A program made the translations under genes and the position numbers. A stretch of 64,000 nt of DNA, taken from NCBI RefSeq assembly GCF_023100905.1, contig NZ_CP064686.1, positions 3,720,001 through 3,784,000 on the forward strand. The letters run 5' to 3'. This document shows positions 26,487 through 34,826 of the stretch, piece by piece. The stretch is from Bradyrhizobium sp. 4. Lineage in GTDB: Bacteria; Pseudomonadota; Alphaproteobacteria; Rhizobiales; Xanthobacteraceae. The notes under the pieces are model-generated. The model had not been told where the DNA came from. It made no database searches and saw only the letters and a list, made by a program, of their open reading frames with translations. Every line of letters starts with the position of its first letter. The stretch's first letter is position 1.

Positions 26487-26516
26487 CTCTTATAATATGT
26501 CAGCACTCTTACAATA
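26487..26516. promoter_or_regulatory. Direct repeat CTCTTATAATA / CTCTTACAATA in MarR divergent promoter
   Basis: Copies at 26487-26497 and 26506-26516 match at 10 of 11 bases and are 19 bp apart, near two helical turns. They fill the 54-bp divergent region and overlap the expected promoter elements of both genes. Confidence 0.5.
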
Positions 26517-26533
26517 CCACGAGGTGAACGGCA

Positions 26534-27013
26534 ATGTCACACGCCCGCAGCGAATACGAGGATTTCAAGAGGATCGCGCCCGACGCGTATGAGCTGGTGC
26601 TGGCGCTCGGCCAGGTCGCGGCCAAGGCCGGCCTCGACAAGCAGCTTCTCGAACTGGTCAAGCTGCGCGCATCGCAGATCAACGGCTGCGCCTTCTGCCT
26701 GCAGCATCACATCCTGCTTTCGGAGCGGATCGGCGTCCCAGTGGACAAGCTCAATTTGGTCGTGGTCTGGCGCGAGGCGCCGATCTTTTCCGCGCGGGAA
26801 CGTGCCGCGCTGGCGTGGACCGAGGCGCTGACCTGCCTGCCCGACGGAGTCGGCGAAGACGTGTACGCCGAGGCGAGCCGTGAATTCTCGGAGACCGAGC
26901 TGACATACCTGACCTCGGCGGTCGCCTCGATCAACGTCTGGAACCGTTTTGGTGCGGCGTTTCGCTGGACGCCGGCGAAGCGGCCGGTCGCAGCGAATGC
27001 GGCGGCATCCTGA
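26534..27013 (+). CDS. Carboxymuconolactone decarboxylase / AhpD-like peroxidase family protein
   Basis: 159 residues. The redox motif is NGCAFCLQHH (Cys-x-x-Cys followed by His, about residues 51-59), as in AhpD-like alkylhydroperoxidase proteins. The helical CMD fold is evident in LELVKLRASQI and RERAALAWTEALT. A role in thiol-based peroxide reduction is likely. Divergent MarR regulator and downstream cupin gene suggest a small redox-responsive unit. Confidence 0.9.
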   Translation: MSHARSEYEDFKRIAPDAYELVLALGQVAAKAGLDKQLLELVKLRASQINGCAFCLQHHILLSERIGVPVDKLNLVVVWREAPIFSARERAALAWTEALTCLPDGVGEDVYAEASREFSETELTYLTSAVASINVWNRFGAAFRWTPAKRPVAANAAAS

Positions 27014-27031
27014 TTGCAACGAAGGGAGATC

Positions 27032-27538
27032 ATGATGACAACGATGAGTCTGCCCACCACACCGCGCCCGTTGCCGTCGCGCTCGATGGCGATCGCCGTT
27101 ATCGGCGGGCTCGCCTGCGCGCTTGGGATTGGCAAGGCGCTGCCGGTAACGATGGATACCATATCCGGCGCACTCTCGCCGCTCTGCGCCACAGCTGCCG
27201 AAAGCTCGCTGCTCGACAAGGTCGAACCGATTGGCTCCTACGCGCTGCCGAACGTACCGGGCAAACGCGTCACCATCGTGCGCGTGTTCTACGGTCCCGG
27301 CGGGTTCTCGCGGCCGCATCGTCACGCGGGATCCGTCACCGCCTACATCACCAAGGGCGAGATCCGCTCCCAGCTCGGCGGCGGCCCGGTCGAAACGTTC
27401 GGCGTCGGCCAGTCCTTCTTCGAGCCGCCCGGCTCGACCCATCTGGTCTCGGCCAATGCGAGCACCACGGAGCCGGCGGAATTGATCGCGGTGTTCGTGG
27501 CGGACGAGGGCGCGCAACTCACGACGCTGTTGGAGTAG
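27032..27538 (+). CDS. Membrane-anchored or secreted cupin-domain protein
   Basis: 168 residues from the ATG at 27032 (a second ATG at 27035 has better spacing to GAAGGGAG). Hydrophobic N-terminal segment about 20-42 (AIAVIGGLACALGIGKAL). The cupin has FSRPHRHAGSVTAYITKGEI and PGSTHLVSANAS. Same VPGK, GPGG and SANAS blocks as the cupin at 14691-15107. Cotranscribed with the AhpD-like gene 18 bp upstream. Confidence 0.8.
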   Translation: MMTTMSLPTTPRPLPSRSMAIAVIGGLACALGIGKALPVTMDTISGALSPLCATAAESSLLDKVEPIGSYALPNVPGKRVTIVRVFYGPGGFSRPHRHAGSVTAYITKGEIRSQLGGGPVETFGVGQSFFEPPGSTHLVSANASTTEPAELIAVFVADEGAQLTTLLE

Positions 27539-27568
27539 CTGGCACTCACAATCCGAAGCCGCTTTCGT

Positions 27569-28555
27569 TCAGGTCGGCTGCGATCGCTTAAGACGCTTCC
27601 ATAGTGGTGAAAGACCGTATGTGACGGCCGGTATCGCAACCGCGCCGACAAGGAGGCCAACGACGCCCGAGATGGCTGCCTCGACCGACCATTCGACGAT
27701 GCCGGCAATGGAGGGAAGGAAATGCGCGGCGGCCTCGGCGGCGGCATGAACCGTATGACCGATCACTGGTGGGCCGTATTGTTCGATGCCGTGCAGGATG
27801 ATGCCGCCGCCGACCCAGATCATGGCGGCGGTGCCGATGGTGCTCAGCACCGCAAGGAAGGCCGGCATGCCGCGGACGAGCGCACGTCCAAGCAAGCGGA
27901 TTGCGCCGCCAATGACTGAGGCGCCGCTATACCGCGCAAGGGCCAGGCCGACATCGTCCGCCTTCACGATCAGGGCGACCACGCCGTAGACACCAACTGT
28001 GATGAAAATGGCGACGAGGGCCAGCACGAGCGCCTGCGTCCAGATGCTGCCCGCCGGGACGGCTGCCAACGTGATTGCCATGATCTCCGCTGACAGGATG
28101 AAATCCGTCTTGATGGCGCTCGCGACCTTCTCGTCCTCGACCGACCTGGCATTCAACGCAATCGGCTGGGGCTGAGCTTCGTGGTCGTGCGCATGATGCG
28201 GCATCACGGCCTCGAGCACCTTCTCGGCACCCTCGTAGCAGAGAAAGGCGCCGCCCAGCATGAGCAGCGGCGTGACTGCGGCGGGAAGGAAATAACCAAG
28301 CAACAAAGCGATGGGCAGCAGGATCAGCAATTTGTTGCGGAGCGACCCGACCGCAATCTTGCCTACGATCGGCAGTTCGCGTTTCGAGGCAAAGCCGATC
28401 ACGTAATTCGGCGTGACGGCTGCATCATCGATTACCACGCCAGCCGCCTTTGCTCCCGCCTTGGCCGTTTGGCCCGCGACATCGTCGAGCGAGGCTGCCG
28501 CCACCTTTGCGATCGCTGCGATATCGTCGAGAAGACCAATCAGTCCGACACTCAT
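27569..28555 (-). CDS. DUF808 (YedI-like) inner-membrane protein
   Basis: 328 residues from the ATG at 28555. N-terminal MSVGLIGLLDDIAAIAKVAAASLDDVAGQ and the later DDAAVTPNYVIGFASKRELPIVGKIA are characteristic of DUF808. About six to eight membrane spans, with a His-rich loop (PHHAHDHE) near residue 140. Function unknown. In-frame sequence upstream of 28555 lacks a good start. Confidence 0.9.
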   Translation of the reverse strand: MSVGLIGLLDDIAAIAKVAAASLDDVAGQTAKAGAKAAGVVIDDAAVTPNYVIGFASKRELPIVGKIAVGSLRNKLLILLPIALLLGYFLPAAVTPLLMLGGAFLCYEGAEKVLEAVMPHHAHDHEAQPQPIALNARSVEDEKVASAIKTDFILSAEIMAITLAAVPAGSIWTQALVLALVAIFITVGVYGVVALIVKADDVGLALARYSGASVIGGAIRLLGRALVRGMPAFLAVLSTIGTAAMIWVGGGIILHGIEQYGPPVIGHTVHAAAEAAAHFLPSIAGIVEWSVEAAISGVVGLLVGAVAIPAVTYGLSPLWKRLKRSQPT

Positions 28556-28638
28556 CAACCCAGTTCCTTCGGCCTTCCAGCGGGCGGTGTGTGCGACAAC
28601 ACGCTGTTGCACTACTTGGCAATGGAAGGAGCAAGCCG

Positions 28639-30240
28639 TTAGTTCTCGTCGCCGCCCGATCCCTCGCGCAGGTCCGGCTTGAGCACGTCCTCCGGCAGCG
28701 CATGCGCCACGGGCTGTGGCGTGCCGGCGATCTCCGGGCCGACCTCGCGGCCGCGGGCGCGAATCAGGCGCTCGTACGCCGAGACCAGCGTGACGTAAGG
28801 ACTGACCCAGATCCAGCCGTCGCGGGTGAACACCTGCACGTCGAAATGCAGGTGCATCGAGGTGCCGGCGGGATGATCGAGATAGTTCGAGACCACGCCG
28901 ATCTTCTCGCCCTCCGATACGATGCGGCCATTGAGCAGGCCATCGGCGTTCAGCGCCTGCGGGTTCATATGCATGTAGCGGAAACGGATGTGCTCGCTCC
29001 GGCTGTTGATTTGCAGCGTCACAGCCTGGTCCTTGGAAGCGCGTATGACCCTCGCATCGCGCACGGCGACGACGGCGCGCTGCTTGGGATCACAGGCTTG
29101 GCGGCCTTCACCGGGCGGTGGGCACTCAGCCGCGCGGATGTCCTCGCCTTGATGGCCATAACCGCCGCCGCATTGCCAGACCTCGAAACTGCGGGACTCG
29201 CAGAAATTGTCCCGCCAGGGATAGGCGGTCGTGCTCTCCATCTTGTCGCGCTTGGCATAGGATTGCGAGTGTACGAAGGCGGGCGCCTTCTCAAGAGGAA
29301 AGCGGATCTGTGCGTAGGCCATTACGTCGGGATGGCCGCCCTGCTTGCGATAACCGGTGTTCGGGATGATGTCGCCGCTCGGCCGGTAGGTGAAGTCCGG
29401 GGAACGTACCGCAGGACGATCGAGAATGTTGGAAGCGATGTCCGTTAGCGGCCGCATGCGCTGGCCGCCGGCCACGCGCAGCGCCTTCAGGAAGCGTTCG
29501 GCGACCGGATAGGCCTCCTTGCAGGCAAGCCGCCGCGGCTTTGCGACGCTGTCGAGGCATTGGATCGACACCACATAGGTGACGCCGAAACGGGTGAAAG
29601 CGTAGCGTACATAGCCTTCCCGGATGAACTTGCGCAGGTCCGGGTAGAGCGCCGAGAGCGTTTTGACCGGCTCGCCCTTGCCGCCCGAGGGATCGGCAAT
29701 GTCATAGACGAGCGCCGAACCCGTAATCTGCACCTCAACCGGCCTTGCGAAGACTCGGCTCGGCATGCCGTCTCCGGTACCAGGCTCGAACGAAAAGGTC
29801 GCGCTGTAGCCGGCGGGCCCGGCATCGAACATGTCGACGGAATTGAAGTCGGCCTGGTAGCGCGACAGCGCGAGGGCCGCCGGCGCGCCATTGCGCCGTG
29901 CTTCGAAATACGCGGCAGCGTCGAACGGCAGCAGCACGGGCACGGAGCTCCGGGCGATGCCGGTGAAGAATTGCGAGGAGATCGCATTGAGCTGCACCAG
30001 CGCCGGCATTGCGCGGGAATCATAGCGCGGCACCGAACGACGGGGGGCGAAGATGAAATCGTCCGCCGCCCGGGGATGGGCATTGATTTCGGTGCGGAGC
30101 TGGTCGAGCGCCGCGCGCCAATCAACGCGCAGCGCCGTGAGCGAGGGGCTGCGGAACTCATCCGCGGCCAACGGAGAGGCAATGAAGAGCGAAAGCGACG
30201 CCAGAAGTTGCGAGACGAAGCGGAAACTTTTCCCAACCAC
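28639..30240 (-). CDS. M23-family (LytM-like) metallopeptidase, exported
   Basis: 533 residues from a GTG at 30240 that follows GGGGGGCGAG; a GTG at 30261 is the alternative. Signal peptide RFVSQLLASLSLFIASPLAADE. A long N-terminal region of unknown fold (about 25-340) precedes the M23 domain, which shows GYGHQGEDIRAAEC (His...Asp) and the HLHFDVQV (His-x-His) zinc ligands near residue 480. Likely a peptidoglycan endopeptidase. It lies 44 bp downstream of efp on the same strand and may share its transcript. Confidence 0.88.
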   Translation of the reverse strand: MVGKSFRFVSQLLASLSLFIASPLAADEFRSPSLTALRVDWRAALDQLRTEINAHPRAADDFIFAPRRSVPRYDSRAMPALVQLNAISSQFFTGIARSSVPVLLPFDAAAYFEARRNGAPAALALSRYQADFNSVDMFDAGPAGYSATFSFEPGTGDGMPSRVFARPVEVQITGSALVYDIADPSGGKGEPVKTLSALYPDLRKFIREGYVRYAFTRFGVTYVVSIQCLDSVAKPRRLACKEAYPVAERFLKALRVAGGQRMRPLTDIASNILDRPAVRSPDFTYRPSGDIIPNTGYRKQGGHPDVMAYAQIRFPLEKAPAFVHSQSYAKRDKMESTTAYPWRDNFCESRSFEVWQCGGGYGHQGEDIRAAECPPPGEGRQACDPKQRAVVAVRDARVIRASKDQAVTLQINSRSEHIRFRYMHMNPQALNADGLLNGRIVSEGEKIGVVSNYLDHPAGTSMHLHFDVQVFTRDGWIWVSPYVTLVSAYERLIRARGREVGPEIAGTPQPVAHALPEDVLKPDLREGSGGDEN

Positions 30241-30284
30241 TGTCTCGCCCCCCGGCGGCACCTGTTGCGCTCGCTTTGGCCCCG

Positions 30285-30851
30285 TCAGTCCTTGGCGCGC
30301 TCGGAGTAGGAGCCGTCTTCGGTCATCACGACGATTCGGGTGCCGACGGCGATGTGCGGCGGCACGGTGGTGCGCACGCCGTTGGACAAAATCGCGGGCT
30401 TGTAGGACGAGGAGGCGGTCTGGCCCTTGGTCACGGGCTCGGTCTCGACCACTTCGAGCGTTACGCGCTGCGGCAACGCGATCGACACCACATTGACGTC
30501 GTGCGTCGACAATTTGACCGTCATGCTCTCCTGAAGATAGGCCGCGGCGTCGCCGATGACGTCCTTCGACACTTGGACCTGGTCATAGGTTTCAGGGTTC
30601 ATGAAGTGGAAACCGTCACCGTCTTCATAGAGATAGGTGAAGTTGCGCTCTTCGATCGTGGCCTTCTCGACCTGGTCGGTGGTCTTGTAGCGCTCGGAGA
30701 TCTTTACCCCGTCCGAGATTCGGCGCATTTCGATCTGGCTGACCGGGGTGCCCTTGCCGGGATGGATGTTCTCGGCGGTCACGACGACATATAGCTTGCC
30801 GTCTTGCTCGATCACGTTGCCCTTGCGAATAGAACTGGCGATGACTCTCAA
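30285..30851 (-). CDS. efp: Translation elongation factor P
   Basis: 188 residues, full length. Relieves ribosome stalling at polyproline. The modified lysine is K33 in IHPGKGTP, the loop that enters the peptidyl-transferase centre. Three-domain architecture with C-terminal GTRIVVMTEDGSYSERAKD. The partner enzymes EpmA and EpmB are encoded divergently 162 bp away, so K33 is expected to be beta-lysylated. Confidence 0.97.
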   Translation of the reverse strand: MRVIASSIRKGNVIEQDGKLYVVVTAENIHPGKGTPVSQIEMRRISDGVKISERYKTTDQVEKATIEERNFTYLYEDGDGFHFMNPETYDQVQVSKDVIGDAAAYLQESMTVKLSTHDVNVVSIALPQRVTLEVVETEPVTKGQTASSSYKPAILSNGVRTTVPPHIAVGTRIVVMTEDGSYSERAKD

Positions 30852-31013
30852 AGCTGTATTTCCTGCTTGCTTGGCCCGGCTCGGGCCAGGAGGTGGTCAA
30901 ATTGATGGGGGACCTGGGGCCCCAAATCAGATCGCGGCACCCGTTTCGGGCCGCAACATACTGGTTTTGCCGTTGGATGCCAGCGTTTTGCTGGCCAACG
31001 GAGCAGTCGGCTA

Positions 31014-32078
31014 ATGGCTGGGGACAAGCCGATGTCGCCGTTCTGGTCCCCCTCGCGGCATCTCGACCGCCGGCCGTTCCTTCAGGCCAGGGGGGCCATC
31101 ACAGGGGCTCTACGGGGATTTTTCGCCGAGCAGGGCTTCATCGAGGTCGAAACCTCCGTTCTCCAGATCTCTCCGGGCAACGAAACCCATCTGCATGCCC
31201 CCCGGACCGAGATCATGCGACCCGACGGCAGCCGTGTGAGCCGATATTTGCGGACTTCGCCGGAATTCGCCTGCAAGAAGCTGCTGGCGGCCGGAGAGAC
31301 CCGGCTTTTCGAGTTCGCCCGGGTGTTCCGGGACCGCGAGCGCGGCGACCTGCATTTGCCCGAATTCACCATGCTCGAATGGTACCGGGCAGACGCCCCC
31401 TATGACGCCATCATGGCCGATTGCGTCGTCCTCATCGCCCGCGCGGCCCAGGCGACCGGTATCGGCACGTTCGCCTTCCGCGGCCGGACCGCCGATCCCT
31501 TCGCCGAGCCGGAGCTCGTAACGGTGGCCGGCGCCTTCGAGCAGCTTGCGGGAATCGACCTGCTTGCGACCATTTCCGGCGGCGAGGGCGACCGCGCCTC
31601 GCTCGCCCGGGCCGCTGCCGGCAAGGTCCGCGTCGCCGAGGATGACACCTGGTCCGACATCTTCAGCAAGGTCCTGGTGGAGCATGTCGAGCCGCATCTG
31701 GGGCATGGGCGTTTGACCATTCTGTTCGAATACCCATCTCCAGAGGCGGCACTGGCGCGCTTGAAGGCGGGCGATCCTCGCGTTGCCGAACGGTTCGAGG
31801 TCTATGCCTGCGGTGTCGAGCTCGCCAACGGCTTTGGCGAACTGACGGACGCCGAGGAGCAGCGCAAGCGCTTCACGCAATCCATGGCGGAGAAGCAACG
31901 CCGCTACGGCGAAGCCTATCCGCTGGACGAGGACTTTCTGGACGCGGTCGCGGCCATGCCGGAGGCAAGCGGCGTCGCGCTCGGCTTCGACCGGCTGGTG
32001 ATGCTGGCGAGCGGCGCATCGCGAATTGATCAGGTGGTCTGGACGCCGCCTGCAAATGAAACGTTGAGCGAGACATGA
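31014..32078 (+). CDS. epmA: EF-P lysine lysyltransferase EpmA (GenX/PoxA)
   Basis: 354 residues. A class II lysyl-tRNA-synthetase catalytic core without the anticodon domain, the defining feature of EpmA. Motif 2 is FARVFRDRERGDLHLPEFTMLEWYR and motif 3 GVALGFDRLVML. Attaches beta-lysine to EF-P. Its stop overlaps the start of epmB (ATGA). Confidence 0.96.
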   Translation: MAGDKPMSPFWSPSRHLDRRPFLQARGAITGALRGFFAEQGFIEVETSVLQISPGNETHLHAPRTEIMRPDGSRVSRYLRTSPEFACKKLLAAGETRLFEFARVFRDRERGDLHLPEFTMLEWYRADAPYDAIMADCVVLIARAAQATGIGTFAFRGRTADPFAEPELVTVAGAFEQLAGIDLLATISGGEGDRASLARAAAGKVRVAEDDTWSDIFSKVLVEHVEPHLGHGRLTILFEYPSPEAALARLKAGDPRVAERFEVYACGVELANGFGELTDAEEQRKRFTQSMAEKQRRYGEAYPLDEDFLDAVAAMPEASGVALGFDRLVMLASGASRIDQVVWTPPANETLSET

Positions 32079-33202
32079 TGAAGAGCAATCTTGCGCGCAC
32101 ATTGCGCGAGCCGGCCGAACTTGTGGCCGAGCAGCTGGTATCAGCCGAAGCGCTGCCGGCGCTCGAACGTGTTGCCGCGCGCTACGCAGTTGCGATCACC
32201 CCCGCGCTGGTCGATCTGATCGACAGGTCCGATCCCGACGATCCCATCGCGCGGCAATTCGTTCCGACGGCCGCGGAGCTGGAGATGCAACCGGGCGAGA
32301 ACGCAGATCCAATCGGCGATCATCCGCACTCGCCGGTTCCCGGGATCGTGCATCGCTATCCCGACCGCGTGCTGTTCAAGCTCGTTCACGTCTGTGCGGT
32401 CTACTGCCGCTTCTGCTTCCGCCGCGAGATGGTCGGACCCGGCAAGGAGAACGCGCTCTCGGACGCCGCCTATCGCGCGGCGATCGACTACATCCGCTCG
32501 CACGGCGAGATCTGGGAGGTGATCCTGACCGGGGGCGATCCCCTGATGTTGTCGCCGCGGCGGATGAGCGAGATCATGGCGGATCTTGCCGACATCGATC
32601 ACGTTAAGATCATCCGCCTTCATACCCGCGTGCCGGTGGCCGATCCCGCGCGCATCAGTGACGAGATGGTCGCGGCGCTCAAGGCCGAAGGCGCCACCAC
32701 CTGGGTAGCGCTGCATGCCAACCATGCGCGCGAACTGACAGGGCCGGCGCGTGCCGCCTGCGCGCGGCTGGTCGATGCCGGAATCCCCATGGTAAGCCAG
32801 TCCGTGCTTTTGCGCGGCGTCAATGACAATTTGACCGCTCTGTCGGATTTGATGCGAGCTTTCGTCGAATGCCGGATCAAGCCCTATTATCTGCATCACG
32901 GCGATCTCGCGCCCGGCACGGCGCATCTGCGAACGACGCTCGCCGAGGGGCAGGATTTGATGCGGCAGCTGCGCGGACGGGTGTCCGGACTGTGTCAGCC
33001 CGACTATGTCATCGACATTCCCGGCGGCGCCGGCAAGTCGCCGGTGGGGCCGAATTACTTGGTGCCGATGCAAAATACCGCACCTGATGCGGGTGATGCG
33101 GCATCGGAAACGCGCTATCGTATTGTGGATTATTGCGGCGACATTCATGTCTATCCGCCGAGACCTGAAGATGCCGGCTTGAGAAATGGAGAGGTAAAAT
33201 GA
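32075..33202 (+). CDS. epmB: EF-P beta-lysylation protein EpmB (lysine 2,3-aminomutase)
   Basis: 375 residues. Radical-SAM cluster motif Cys-x3-Cys-x2-Cys is visible in VHVCAVYCRFCFRRE, and the PLP lysine in GGAGKSPVGPNYLVP. Converts lysine to (R)-beta-lysine for EpmA. Two adjacent ATGs (32075, 32078). The stop overlaps the next small gene (ATGA), so three genes are translationally chained. Confidence 0.95.
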   Translation: MMKSNLARTLREPAELVAEQLVSAEALPALERVAARYAVAITPALVDLIDRSDPDDPIARQFVPTAAELEMQPGENADPIGDHPHSPVPGIVHRYPDRVLFKLVHVCAVYCRFCFRREMVGPGKENALSDAAYRAAIDYIRSHGEIWEVILTGGDPLMLSPRRMSEIMADLADIDHVKIIRLHTRVPVADPARISDEMVAALKAEGATTWVALHANHARELTGPARAACARLVDAGIPMVSQSVLLRGVNDNLTALSDLMRAFVECRIKPYYLHHGDLAPGTAHLRTTLAEGQDLMRQLRGRVSGLCQPDYVIDIPGGAGKSPVGPNYLVPMQNTAPDAGDAASETRYRIVDYCGDIHVYPPRPEDAGLRNGEVK

Positions 33203-33450
33203 GAAGCATCATTTTGGCACTGTCGCTTCTGACGGTGTTCGGCAGCGCCGGCTTCGCGCAGACGGGAAGCAAGGGATCGACGACCTCGGGACAATCGGCG
33301 GGTTCTTTGCCGCCTGCGCCCGTGGGCCATCGGCAGCCGCGCGTCGGCGACGTGCCAAACGAGAAAAACCTGAGCGACCCGAACGATCCCCTCAGCAAGG
33401 AAAATCAGGCGCTCGACAAGAAGATCAAGAGCATCTGCCGCGGCTGCTAG
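33199..33450 (+). CDS. Small secreted protein at the end of the epmAB operon
   Basis: 83 residues. Signal peptide about 1-20 (SIILALSLLTVFGSAGFA), then a Ser/Gly/Pro-rich stretch, the block DVPNEKNLSDPNDPLSKENQALDKKI and a terminal CRGC. Overlaps epmB by four bases. Function unknown; coupling to EF-P modification may be only positional. Confidence 0.75.
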   Translation: MRSIILALSLLTVFGSAGFAQTGSKGSTTSGQSAGSLPPAPVGHRQPRVGDVPNEKNLSDPNDPLSKENQALDKKIKSICRGC

Positions 33451-33462
33451 GCGCCGTGGAAA

Positions 33463-33495
33463 GCGGGCAGGGTGCGACAGCCTCACCCCGCCCGC
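33463..33495. terminator. Hairpin between convergent epmB operon and aroG
   Basis: Arms GCGGGCAGGGTG (33463-33474) and CACCCCGCCCGC (33484-33495) pair with one mismatch across a 9-base loop. Placed in the 55-bp gap between convergent genes; it would terminate either direction, although no long T-run follows. Confidence 0.5.
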
Positions 33496-33505
33496 GATCG
33501 TTCGG

Positions 33506-34591
33506 TCAGGCGGAGCGCTCGTGCAGCCCTGCGCGCTTGGTGTTGCGCCGGATCTCGACCGCGTCAGCGAGCTGCTTGAGCACGGTTGCTGTGGTCGCCC
33601 AGTCGATGCATCCGTCCGTGATGCTCTGGCCATAGGTGAGCGGCTTGCCTGGCACCACGTCCTGGCGCCCGGCGACGAGATTGCTTTCGACCATCACCCC
33701 CATGATGCGGTTCTCGCCGCCGGAAATCTGGCCGGCGATGTCGGCTGTCACACGCGGCTGGTTTTCCGGCTTCTTGCTCGAATTGGCGTGGCTCGCATCG
33801 ACCATCACGAGCGGTGCGACGCTCGCTTTCGCCAGATCGTTGCAGGCCGCTGCGACGCTCGCCGCATCGTAATTCGGCGTGCTGCCGCCGCGCAGGATGA
33901 TGTGACAATCCTCGTTGCCCGCGGTTGAGGCGATCGCCGAGCGGCCGAGCTTGGTCACCGCCATGAAATGATGCGGATTCGAGGCCGACTTCACCGCGTC
34001 CGCCGCGATGCGCACATTGCCGTCGGTGCCGTTCTTGAACCCGACCGGGCAGGACAGCCCCGAGGCCAGCTCGCGATGTATCTGGCTTTCGGTCGTGCGC
34101 GCGCCGATCGCGGCCCAGGACACGAGGTCCGCAATGTATTGCGGCGTGGTCATGTCGAGGAATTCGGCGCCGGCGGGCAGGCCGAGATTATTCACCGCCG
34201 AGAGCACGTTGCGCGCCAGCCGCAGGCCCTTGTTGATGTCGAAGCTGCCGTCCAGATCAGGATCGTTGATCAGGCCTTTCCAGCCGACCGTGGTCCGCGG
34301 CTTCTCGAAATAGACCCGCATCACGATCTCGAGCTGGTCGGCAAGCTCTTCGCGCAAGCTCGCGAGGCGCTCGGCGTAGTCGAGCGCGGCCCTGGGATCA
34401 TGCACCGAGCAGGGGCCGACCACGACCAGAAGCCGGTCGTCCTGGCCATTGAGGATTGAATGGATGGCGTTGCGTGCCGCCATCACCACGCGCGTCGCCG
34501 TGAGCGTGCGCGGGACTTCCCGCATCACCTCTTCGGGCGTGCTCAGCTCTTTCAGTTCGCGGATACGAAGATCGTCGGTCGTGCTCAGCAC
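33506..34591 (-). CDS. aroG: 3-deoxy-7-phosphoheptulonate (DAHP) synthase, class I AroF/AroG/AroH type
   Basis: 361 residues. First enzyme of the shikimate pathway, joining PEP and erythrose-4-phosphate. Motifs of the class Ialpha enzyme include LLVVVGPCSVHDPRAAL, VYFEKPRTTVGWKGLINDPDLDGS, GARTTESQIHRELASGLSCPVGFKNGTDG (shown in part here) and DASHANSSKK. GGAG precedes the ATG. The 167-bp leader contains a coding leader peptide and a terminator (34629-34653), pointing to control by attenuation in addition to any feedback inhibition. The gene symbol is by homology; paralogue identity (F, G or H) is not resolved. Confidence 0.95.
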   Translation of the reverse strand: MLSTTDDLRIRELKELSTPEEVMREVPRTLTATRVVMAARNAIHSILNGQDDRLLVVVGPCSVHDPRAALDYAERLASLREELADQLEIVMRVYFEKPRTTVGWKGLINDPDLDGSFDINKGLRLARNVLSAVNNLGLPAGAEFLDMTTPQYIADLVSWAAIGARTTESQIHRELASGLSCPVGFKNGTDGNVRIAADAVKSASNPHHFMAVTKLGRSAIASTAGNEDCHIILRGGSTPNYDAASVAAACNDLAKASVAPLVMVDASHANSSKKPENQPRVTADIAGQISGGENRIMGVMVESNLVAGRQDVVPGKPLTYGQSITDGCIDWATTATVLKQLADAVEIRRNTKRAGLHERSA

Positions 34592-34628
34592 GGCGGGCTC
34601 CTGTCATTTTGAGAACCTGCCGGCCAAT

Positions 34629-34653
34629 AAAAAAGCCGCCAGGTCTGGCGGCT
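34629..34653 (-). terminator. Intrinsic terminator (attenuator) in the aroG leader
   Basis: On the minus strand AGCCGCCAG pairs with CTGGCGGCT and runs straight into six T residues. It lies 38 nt upstream of the aroG ATG and 25 nt after the leader-peptide stop. Its 5' arm (CCGCCAG, 34645-34651) can alternatively pair with CTGGCGG inside the leader-peptide gene, the classical antiterminator arrangement. Confidence 0.85.
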
Positions 34654-34677
34654 GTTCGGACTAGATGCTGCAATTTG

Positions 34678-34758
34678 TCAGATTGAGCGTGATCCTCCCA
34701 CCGCCAGCGAGCTGTCGTAGCTAAAATACCAATAAAAGCTGGTCGTGGCGGTGATCAT
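34678..34758 (-). CDS. Aromatic amino acid leader peptide of the aroG attenuator
   Basis: 26 codons beginning MITATTSFYWYFSYD: Phe, Tyr, Trp, Tyr, Phe and Tyr within seven positions (residues 8-14). Segment CACCGCCA near its start (34746-34753) pairs perfectly with TGGCGGTG later in the same ORF (34699-34706), which in turn overlaps the arm that can pair with the terminator's 5' strand. Ribosome stalling at the aromatic codons would free the second segment to form the antiterminator. No Shine-Dalgarno; the predicted transcription start is at or one base before the AUG, so the mRNA may be leaderless. Confidence 0.82.
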   Translation of the reverse strand: MITATTSFYWYFSYDSSLAVGGSRSI

Positions 34759-34765
34759 GGCCGGT

Positions 34766-34794
34766 CATATAGCGCGCGGTCGGCGGCTTGTCAC
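34766..34794 (-). promoter_or_regulatory. Predicted sigma-70-type promoter of the aroG leader
   Basis: Minus-strand GTGACA (-35, 34789-34794) and TATATG (-10, 34766-34771) are separated by exactly 17 bp. Initiation seven bases after the -10 falls at 34758-34759, on the leader-peptide AUG. Confidence 0.65.
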
Positions 34795-34826
34795 CCCCCG
34801 AATGGACGTGACGGTCACGGGGCGCC

